Below are positions 8,801-13,385 of a stretch of 13,385 bases of DNA, piece after piece. The notes below the pieces were generated by a model that searched no databases, had not been told where the DNA came from, and saw only the letters and a list, made by a program, of their open reading frames with translations. Position 1 is the first letter of the stretch. Every line of letters begins with the position of its first letter. Position numbers and translations under genes: made by a program. The stretch is from Gammaproteobacteria bacterium (GTDB taxonomy: Bacteria > Pseudomonadota > Gammaproteobacteria > UBA6429 > Thiohalophilaceae), in assembly GCA_029880425.1 (NCBI GenBank), contig JAOUOK010000008.1, positions 1 through 13,385 on the forward strand. The letters run 5' to 3'.

Positions 8801-9316
8801 TATTTTAAACAATTCCTGGTCATATTCCTCTTCATCATAACCAGCATCAGTAGATGCAGCCTGTTGTGATGGAGTGATACTTTCCTGTACAGGTTCAACC
8901 GGCGACGCTTCAGATGAAGCTTTGATGTCTCCCCCTTCAATTTGAAGCGTTAATTGCTCAATTAGCTCATCAACAGAGGATAGCTCTTCCTGGGCAGATT
9001 CTAATTCAGATACAAGTTCAACAATTCTGTCTCGACCAGTAATTAATAACTCAACAATCTCATCTGTGGTTTGCTTAGAACCCTGGCGTAATAAATCCAG
9101 TAAATCTTCAAGACGATGAGACAAGCGGGATATTTTATCCAGTCCGGTAAGTTGTGAGGCACCTTTAACATTATGCATAGTCCGGAATATGTCATTCAAC
9201 AAATCCAGGTTGCCTGGTTGATTACTTAATTTCAGCAATAATGATTCCATCTCATCCAGGTGTTCCCTGGATTCATCAATAAAATCATTTAAGAGTGCCA
9301 TGTTAATATCGGTCAT
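5891..9316 (-). CDS. cheA: CheA histidine kinase with duplicated HPt modules
   Basis: At 1141 residues this is far longer than E. coli CheA (654). Order of domains: HPt-1 (about 4-125, phospho-His48 in RTMHNVKGAS), HPt-like 1' (158-265, Asn209 at the His position), HPt-2 (313-435, His356), HPt-like 2' (468-573, Glu517 at the His position), a charged linker (575-700), dimerisation domain (about 703-785), HATPase (785-970) and CheW-like domain (972-1110). The kinase core looks active: N-box IIRNAIDHG (839-847), G1 DDGRG (882-886), GFSTAE (923-928) and G2 GTSGRGVGMD (932-941). No P2 (CheY/CheB-docking) domain is recognisable. It would phosphorylate the neighbouring CheY and CheB receivers under receptor and CheW control. 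Start: ATG at 9316 with AAGGA 7 bases upstream; the duplicated unit also contains the I-N-M of residues 4-6, which supports this upstream start over Met6. Confidence 0.95.
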   Translation of the reverse strand: MTDINMALLNDFIDESREHLDEMESLLLKLSNQPGNLDLLNDIFRTMHNVKGASQLTGLDKISRLSHRLEDLLDLLRQGSKQTTDEIVELLITGRDRIVELVSELESAQEELSSVDELIEQLTLQIEGGDIKASSEASPVEPVQESITPSQQAASTDAGYDEEEYDQELFKIFIEHLVEQFSLLSVATEHFKQVPPDAEHIQECMDAVNRLKSSANYMGYDELTSLFSNWSSSLEEAAKDIAIGNDAFLDFMDVYLDDLLARYPQLADSKTSVYADREDSKPAQENIIPQEQGITETVTPAVAESSASAPAINMSLINDFVDESREHLDEMESLLLQLNNELGNLDLLNDIFRTMHNIKGASQLTGLDKISRLSHRLEDLLDLLRQGNIQTNRVIVQLLITGRDRIVQLVSELDSFEEERSSVDELIAQLSELISAGVSAHVTDEKIPGDTSLTSNKESASLTETNISYDEENDKELFNIFVDYVKEQFSFLASASAHFKLAPIDKEHLLECKDAVEHLRSSANYMGYDELLTILSHWSSSLEDSCDELDSGEDIDLSFMESYLDELTRHFPVLKDLNVPSFDDTKIPDKVTTEYIPAATTTTEDIVEEVEEDKSMLQKTLDNQLFSRLNNALDASLQKVSDSEYETLNNVFDELVTPDKSDSKNLAAAKKNALEAAKKLSPNQQKTEQAKAKEQENKDKRIKKTMRVDADKIDALMNQVGELVVDRSYFYQLFNEMREMQQYLKEMVGVDQKELKMFRAFTYRLSEAISSLSRTSNELQEGVMKMRMLPISHLFNRYPRLVHDLTMNMGKKVELVLRGEETELDKMIVEELSDPLIHIIRNAIDHGLELSEERLRNNKPEQGKLILEAYQESNHIVIEVRDDGRGLNPEKIKEKAVSNGLYSRDDVERMSQRDVTNLILMPGFSTAEKITGTSGRGVGMDVVKKNIEKLNGTLDIDSIPGKGTLMRLKIPLTLAIIHALMVRVGGDMFTIPLANVDETVRISQNDTSFVEGVEVIHLRGIALPIFRLSALFSVKSDQDLDKSFVVIVNTDGQRIGFVVDEMLGQEEVVIKPLEDYVQERSGFSGATIVGDGRISLILDVYELVKMTANRQIKRHKEQAVLLKATKPKAIGSSGDSSGRLH
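8153..8380 (-). repeat. Second copy of the duplicated HPt-coding segment in cheA
   Basis: This encodes CheA residues 313-388, nearly the same as residues 5-80 encoded by 9077-9304. By hand, residues 314-388 and 6-80 match at about 66 of 75 positions, while the DNA differs at many third positions. That pattern indicates an old in-frame duplication kept by selection. Confidence 0.9.
9077..9304 (-). repeat. First copy of the duplicated HPt-coding segment in cheA
   Basis: This encodes CheA residues 5-80, including phospho-His48, and pairs with the copy at 8153-8380. The duplication unit is larger than this core: the following helices (LLITGRDRIV…SSVDELI) and the HPt-like part (8612-8845 against 7682-7915) are also repeated, with lower similarity. 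One unit spans roughly 310 codons. Confidence 0.9.
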
Positions 9317-9323
9317 TATTTTT

Positions 9324-9328
9324 TCCTT
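9324..9328 (-). promoter_or_regulatory. Ribosome binding site of cheA
   Basis: The minus strand reads AAGGA seven bases before the ATG at 9316, good spacing for that start. The alternative in-frame ATG at 9301 (Met6) has no comparable site, so this element decides the start. Confidence 0.65.
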
Positions 9329-9371
9329 ATCAGGAATCCTTCTCTACTTTTCAGATAAAGATTAGTTCAAG

Positions 9372-9722
9372 CTAATTTCCTACAAGTTCCAGAATTTGAT
9401 CAGTCTGATGTTTATTCACTAATCCGATTGCACCTATATTATTTACTTCATCACGATATTTTTCTTCATCCAGGTTCGACAGGATTAAAATTTTTGCTTC
9501 ACTATCTAATGCCATGATCTCTTTTGAAGCAGTAAGTCCATCCATACCACGCATGGTAATATCCATGGTGACAATGTCAGGCTTAAGTTCCTGGTACATA
9601 TTTATTGCATCTGTGCCACTACTCGCTTCGCCGACTATTTCATGTCCCGCCTCTTTCAACACCTTCATAATAACGCGGCGCATCATGGTAGAATCTTCAA
9701 CAACTAGTATTCGTTTTCCCAT
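9372..9722 (-). CDS. cheY: Stand-alone CheY-like response regulator
   Basis: A 116-residue single receiver domain with no output domain. Visible are Glu9/Asp10, phosphoacceptor Asp54 (TMDITM), Ser82 at the Thr/Ser switch position and Lys104. It is close in size to the short CheY type of Bacillus and Thermotoga. Two usual prolines are missing: the M-P-x-M-D-G loop reads MRGMDG (57-62) with Arg58, and the lysine is followed by His105 instead of the cis-proline of the K-P motif. It lies 55 bases upstream of cheA and downstream of cheW, and is a likely phosphoryl acceptor from CheA. Whether it binds a flagellar switch, a pilus motor or serves as a phosphate sink cannot be told. The ATG at 9722 is the only good start after the in-frame stop at 9738-9740; its Shine-Dalgarno (AGGG) is unusually close. 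Confidence 0.9.
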   Translation of the reverse strand: MGKRILVVEDSTMMRRVIMKVLKEAGHEIVGEASSGTDAINMYQELKPDIVTMDITMRGMDGLTASKEIMALDSEAKILILSNLDEEKYRDEVNNIGAIGLVNKHQTDQILELVGN

Positions 9723-9780
9723 TAACCCTATCCAATATTAATATTGTGACAATATAACTACTCACTTATTACTGCTTCTC

Positions 9781-10326
9781 TTATTCAACAGTAACTTCTT
9801 CAATCAGTTTAACTTCATCAAAATCCATATCTTTTAATGCATAATATTCTTCATTGAAAAGAACACTTTCAAAATCAAGAATTATCAAAAGTTTATTATC
9901 AATTTCACACACGCCGCGAATATACTGATTTTCAAGACCGGCAATAACAATATTTGGTGGCGGGTCAATATCATCTTCTGCGATCTTGAGTACTTCAGAT
10001 ACATTATCAACAATAAAGCCAACTACCCGGTTACCGATCCTTAAAATCAGCACCCAGTTTTTTTCTATGTCATTACTTTCCAGGTACAAACTTAAGCGTT
10101 TGCGTAAATCAATAACAGGAATAATATCGCCACGTAAATTTATTACCCCTTCTACAAAAGAAGGGGAATTGGGTACAGGAGTTACTTCAGTAGAACGAAT
10201 AATTTCCTGTACCGTAAGAATATCTACACCAAATCTTTCCTTACCAATTCCGAATCCAACGAGCTGTACCACGCCGTCATCTTCATCATCCTCTATTCGC
10301 TCTAATTCATAAGTCGTTTCAGCCAT
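9781..10326 (-). CDS. cheW: CheW coupling protein
   Basis: A 181-residue CheW-domain protein linking chemoreceptors to CheA in the array. Features include an acidic N-terminal extension (ELERIEDDEDDG, 7-18), QLVGFGIGKERFGVDI (21-36), VQEIIRSTEVTPVPNSP (39-55), the core motif NLRGDIIPVIDLRKR (63-77) with the conserved arginine, and GFIVDNVSEVLKI (103-115). An acidic C-terminal tail follows the domain, so the protein is slightly longer than E. coli CheW (167). CheA carries its own CheW-like domain, so the pair can form the usual alternating rings. A strong GGAGG lies nine bases before the ATG. The gene is 94 bases downstream of the chemoreceptor and 58 bases upstream of cheY. Confidence 0.95.
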   Translation of the reverse strand: MAETTYELERIEDDEDDGVVQLVGFGIGKERFGVDILTVQEIIRSTEVTPVPNSPSFVEGVINLRGDIIPVIDLRKRLSLYLESNDIEKNWVLILRIGNRVVGFIVDNVSEVLKIAEDDIDPPPNIVIAGLENQYIRGVCEIDNKLLIILDFESVLFNEEYYALKDMDFDEVKLIEEVTVE

Positions 10327-10335
10327 TTGTATAAA

Positions 10336-10340
10336 CCTCC
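10336..10340 (-). promoter_or_regulatory. Strong ribosome binding site of cheW
   Basis: The minus strand reads GGAGG nine bases before the cheW ATG. It is the best match to a consensus Shine-Dalgarno in the cluster, which suggests CheW is translated strongly relative to its neighbours. Confidence 0.65.
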
Positions 10341-10420
10341 AAAAATAACTACATCAGTTTATTAACAGGAAAGCTGTATATAGTGCTAAACATAAAAACA
10401 GTTCCTCTTAGCCGGCCAGT

Positions 10421-12967
10421 CTAAACCTTAAATTGTTGTACCTGTGCAGTCAGATTTTCTGATTGCTCACGTAAACTTTGCGTGATATTTACAACATTAC
10501 CTGCACCGGCTACCGTTTCTGATGCCGCGGCAGCTGACTCAGTTGAAAGTTTGGTAATGGCTTTAGAACGTTGAGCCTGTAACCCGGTCAACTCACCCAT
10601 TTCATCACCTCGACTTACCACGCCCGCCATTTCTTTATTCATTGACTGGATAGATTCATTTGACTCATTTACCAGCACGGTGATGCTGTTAGAGTATTCA
10701 AGCAGTGTCTGCAGTGCTTCTTCCGCTGCTTTACGACGTGTACCCTGTTCCTGGGCCATGGTTCCGATTTGTTGAGCCAGGGTATTCAGGATTTCTACCT
10801 GACCTTTAACTTCCGTAGTATTCGTGTTCAATACATCAGAAGTGTTACTGATTGCTTCAATCGCCTGCATATTGACTCGTCCACCTTCGGCAATCTTGGC
10901 CAGTGCTTGTTGTGACTGGTCAGTCAGTTTTACACCATCGGCAACGTTATTGGTTGAATCTTTAATTAACTGGGTAATCTCTTTTGCTGCTTCAGATGAA
11001 CGTTGGGCAAGTTTACCAACCTCGTCCGCAACAACCGCGAAACCTTTACCGTGCGCACCGGCACGTGCCGCTTCTACCGCGGCATTCAGTGCGAGTAAGT
11101 TGGTTTGTTCCGCGATTTCGGTGATTACACCAATGATTTCAGAAATTTGCTCAGATGATTCCGAGATAGCCTGCATACCTTTTACCGTTGAGGCTACAGA
11201 GTTTGCACCTTCTTCTGCAGCATCGAGTGAAGCTTTACCATGTTGCTGTGCCTGGGCTACCGCGTTCTGCATGTTTCCTACCGCGTTTACCATGTTAGCA
11301 ATAGAGCTCGTTACCTGCTCTACCATCGCACCCTGTTCCTGGGCCGTTGACACAACCTTGGCACCGGTTTCACCCATTTCAGTTACACGATCAATGGTTT
11401 TAGTCGCTTCATCATTCTGAGCTTCTGCAGATTCTGATACGGTGTTCATTTTTAACACCAGCTCTTGGAGTAACTTCTGAGTTGATCGTGCAGCTTCTTG
11501 CTGACTTCCTGCTGCTTGTGATACCTGGCCTGCAGAGTTACCCATTTCGGTGATTACTTTTTCCGAAGTCTGGGCACGTTTCATTTGTTCCTCTGCACGT
11601 TCCCTGTTTCTGCTTGCAAGTTGTGCCACCTGTGTTGATGAATCATCAACCGCGTGTGCCGCATTACTAACAACACCAAAGACTTTACGCAGCTCTTCCA
11701 TCATTTCATTAAACGAGGTACCCATGACCCCCAGCTCATCCTTAGACGTTACATCGGCTTTTAATGTTAAATCATGCTCAGTTGCAACCCGGTTTACCGT
11801 GGTTACAACGTTCAGAATCGGACCAGAAATTGCCCGGGTAATGATTGCTGAGAGGAACAGGGCAACCAGTACACCAATAACCATACCTGCTGCGGCCTCG
11901 AAAATTGCGAGCTCTTTTGCATTATCTGCATCAGCATAGGCCTTAGCCAGAGTTTCCTTGGCGATATCCTCAATCGTCAGCAAAGATTTTTGCATCTGTT
12001 GACCAATATTATCGATAGCTTCATCCAGCTCTTTTTCCTTTGCATCGATTTGAGCCAGCTTATCCTGGTGGCCAATAAATTCCATGGCTAATGGCAGGTA
12101 AGTTTCTGAGTATGTCTTATAGTAATTATTTAACATCGCTTTCAAACGAGGGTCAGTTAAGCGCGCAATCGTACCTTCGGCGTTTTTTCCACCTTTAAAC
12201 AGAGCATTAAGCCAGCCATCCATTTCCATTTTTGCCTTGTCGAATTCGTTACGAATCTCGGCGGTAGACCCTGCTTCGAGTTCCTGGGCATATTCCTCGA
12301 TACGAATACGCATATGGCCAATGGTTGATTTCATTTCCATCGACATATCCGCCCAGGTATTGTCTCGCTTGATAATAGCCTCAGCAGTAGTGCCGGCAGC
12401 AATTTTTTCCTGGATCCCTTCCTTGATGGTTGCTTCGAATTGCTCTGTGTCATCAAAGAGCTGGTCAAAAGCCTTCTCGAACTTACGCATGGTTGCCTCG
12501 GCTAGCTCTCGCGTGGCTATTTTTTGCTTTTGCATTTCGTATATTTCAAGGATACCGGGTGCGAAAACCTTGGTAAAATCCTGGCGGGTTTCTTTAAGCG
12601 TGGATATCAAACGCGAGTCTGTCGATGCGTAGATATAACCTTCGTCTGTCTCGCCCCCTTTTTCCATCGCGTTATTGAAGACTGTAAAGTCCTTAATGTT
12701 TTGTTTAATCTCACTCTGAACCATTTCGAGTTCTTTCGTATCTTTCGCGAGAAGTTGTTCCATGATTTGCTGCTGGAGCGTGGCGCCAATAACACGCATT
12801 TCCATCGCACCATCCATCAGTGGCGTGGTTCTTTTAATTTGATCGGTTGACTTGGTAATCTCGTTTACACCATAGATACCCAACCCACCTACGATAATTA
12901 ATATAAATACCAGGCTAATAAACCCGCTAAAGAGTTTTTTACCGATATTCCAATTTTTCCAGTTCAT
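10421..12967 (-). CDS. Methyl-accepting chemotaxis protein with large periplasmic domain and long signalling hairpin
   Basis: An 848-residue transmembrane chemoreceptor. TM1 is at about 11-33, a periplasmic ligand-binding region of ~315 mostly helical residues follows (about 37-352), then TM2 (353-377), HAMP (377-430, with the [13 protein letters not shown] motif at 410-422) and a coiled-coil signalling hairpin to the C terminus. The tip is canonical: [20 protein letters not shown] near 618-637, followed by [15 protein letters not shown]. The periplasmic region is long enough for a helical bimodular (HBM-like) or double four-helix sensor; its ligand is unknown. The hairpin arms are about 190-220 residues each, longer than in Tsr. 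The tail ends at QQFKV, with no CheR-binding W-x-x-F pentapeptide. AAGGAG lies six bases before the ATG. The gene is visibly richer in GC than its neighbours. Confidence 0.95.
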   Translation of the reverse strand: MNWKNWNIGKKLFSGFISLVFILIIVGGLGIYGVNEITKSTDQIKRTTPLMDGAMEMRVIGATLQQQIMEQLLAKDTKELEMVQSEIKQNIKDFTVFNNAMEKGGETDEGYIYASTDSRLISTLKETRQDFTKVFAPGILEIYEMQKQKIATRELAEATMRKFEKAFDQLFDDTEQFEATIKEGIQEKIAAGTTAEAIIKRDNTWADMSMEMKSTIGHMRIRIEEYAQELEAGSTAEIRNEFDKAKMEMDGWLNALFKGGKNAEGTIARLTDPRLKAMLNNYYKTYSETYLPLAMEFIGHQDKLAQIDAKEKELDEAIDNIGQQMQKSLLTIEDIAKETLAKAYADADNAKELAIFEAAAGMVIGVLVALFLSAIITRAISGPILNVVTTVNRVATEHDLTLKADVTSKDELGVMGTSFNEMMEELRKVFGVVSNAAHAVDDSSTQVAQLASRNRERAEEQMKRAQTSEKVITEMGNSAGQVSQAAGSQQEAARSTQKLLQELVLKMNTVSESAEAQNDEATKTIDRVTEMGETGAKVVSTAQEQGAMVEQVTSSIANMVNAVGNMQNAVAQAQQHGKASLDAAEEGANSVASTVKGMQAISESSEQISEIIGVITEIAEQTNLLALNAAVEAARAGAHGKGFAVVADEVGKLAQRSSEAAKEITQLIKDSTNNVADGVKLTDQSQQALAKIAEGGRVNMQAIEAISNTSDVLNTNTTEVKGQVEILNTLAQQIGTMAQEQGTRRKAAEEALQTLLEYSNSITVLVNESNESIQSMNKEMAGVVSRGDEMGELTGLQAQRSKAITKLSTESAAAASETVAGAGNVVNITQSLREQSENLTAQVQQFKV

Positions 12968-13040
12968 GTTCTTCTCCTTAATCTGCTCAGGATGAGATTT
13001 TTAACAACATTAATTTTCTATTTATTTTATATTTATCTGC

Positions 13041-13385
13041 TTACAAATTATTTATCACCGATGCGATCTTCGTATCAGCATAAACATTACTTGATTCATT
13101 TCTACTTATTACTGCCAACGGCATTTCCTTACATAAACAACTTTTTGGTTCCTGCACGACTGCAAAACCGCCTCTATGTATTATTTCTTCCATGCCTTCA
13201 GAACCATCAACACCGTGTCCTGACAAGACAACACCAACGGCATCAGAGGACAATGCTTCAGCTAATGAAAACATCATCATATCCACCGCACCTTTGCGTG
13301 AAGCAAATGGAGCAGGACTCACATGCAAGGTATAGTCATCGCCCTGGGCATGGACTGTCATATAATCCAGGTCAGAATTTAAATA
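13041..13385 (-). CDS. cheB: C-terminal part of a CheB-like methylesterase (5' end beyond window)
   Basis: An open frame runs in from the right edge for 114 codons and stops at 13041. It matches the last third of the CheB methylesterase domain: VDMMMFSLAEAL corresponds to the D-x-L-F-x-S-x-A helix. GVVLSGHGVDGSEGMEEI contains the catalytic Asp in a variant of the usual L-T-G-M-G-x-D-G loop, with Ser for Thr and His for Met. AVVQEPKSC…KEMPLAVI corresponds to the A-Q-x-x-x-S…M-P-x-x-A-I segment. The catalytic Ser and His lie outside the window. An ATG at 13361 is not the real start, because the frame and the homology continue upstream of it. The gene ends 73 bases before the chemoreceptor and is probably part of the same operon. 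It may supply the esterase activity missing from the downstream CheB-like protein. Confidence 0.8.
   Translation of the reverse strand, partial: YLNSDLDYMTVHAQGDDYTLHVSPAPFASRKGAVDMMMFSLAEALSSDAVGVVLSGHGVDGSEGMEEIIHRGGFAVVQEPKSCLCKEMPLAVISRNESSNVYADTKIASVINNL

Noticed and set aside
10824..11939. Long plus-strand open frames opposite the chemoreceptor (up to 198 codons)
   Set aside because: They are antisense to the highly conserved MCP signalling domain, are Ser/Ala/Thr-rich as expected from the reverse reading of coiled-coil codons, and have no recognisable family or ribosome binding site.
12237..12850. Plus-strand open frames opposite the receptor's periplasmic region
   Set aside because: They overlap each other and the real gene, show no domain signature, and arise from codon bias in the opposite strand.
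12980..12999. Small inverted repeats (CTCA-TGAG, AATCT-AGATT) in the leader of the chemoreceptor
   Set aside because: The stems are only 4-5 bp and mutually exclusive; they cannot be told from chance in this AT-rich leader, and no T-tract follows on the coding strand.
12968..13060. A sigma-28 (FliA) promoter ahead of the chemoreceptor
   Set aside because: A GGTGATAA resembling the -10 element is present inside the upstream gene, but no TAAA -35 element is found at the right spacing.
13041..13361. The 106-codon frame beginning at ATG 13361 as a complete small protein
   Set aside because: The frame continues without a stop to the window edge and the visible residues match only the C-terminal third of a CheB domain, so this is a truncated view of a larger gene.
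1..13385. Mobile elements, CRISPR arrays, tRNA or rRNA genes
   Set aside because: No transposase, integrase, terminal inverted repeats, regularly spaced repeats or RNA-gene signatures were seen; the only substantial repeat is the internal cheA duplication.

Overview
This looks like a chromosomal segment of an AT-rich gammaproteobacterium-like organism. That placement rests on the gene set and on the chemotaxis gene order (cheW, cheY, cheA, cheB, then a ParA ATPase), which recalls the cheA-cheB-parC order of Vibrio. No 16S or marker gene is present, so the taxonomy is an inference. There are no RNA genes, mobile elements or CRISPR arrays.

Left part (1-1019, + strand): the 3' end of a HAMP-containing protein overlaps by 8 bases a TauE/SafE-type membrane exporter. 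Middle-left (1052-3637, - strand): a compact NitT/TauT-type ABC importer operon encodes permease, ATPase and a membrane-anchored substrate-binding protein. It converges on the exporter, and a hairpin at 1026-1049 probably ends transcription from one or both sides. Its substrate cannot be read from the sequence; nitrate-, sulfonate- and cyanate-type importers share this architecture.

Right part (3730-13385, all - strand): a chemosensory cluster. In order of transcription it holds the end of a CheB-like methylesterase running in from beyond the window, a large chemoreceptor, CheW, a stand-alone CheY-like receiver, a very large CheA, a second CheB-like protein and a ParA-family ATPase with an N-terminal zinc ribbon. 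A hairpin at the ParA stop codon probably ends this unit.

Several parts of the cluster depart from the textbook pathway. CheA carries a tandem duplication of a two-domain unit, each copy holding one HPt domain with its phosphorylatable His and one HPt-like domain without it, and no P2 domain is recognisable. The complete CheB-like protein keeps an intact receiver but has Thr and Glu where the catalytic Ser and His belong, so it is predicted to be a pseudo-methylesterase; a second CheB, probably the active one, lies at the right edge. The receptor has cytoplasmic arms about twelve heptads longer than in E. coli Tsr. The ParA protein, presumably for placing the array or segregating it at division, begins with a four-cysteine ribbon. 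Together these suggest a specialised chemosensory system with a multi-site phosphorelay and a non-catalytic CheB output or sink. The sequence alone does not show whether it drives flagella, pili or another output.
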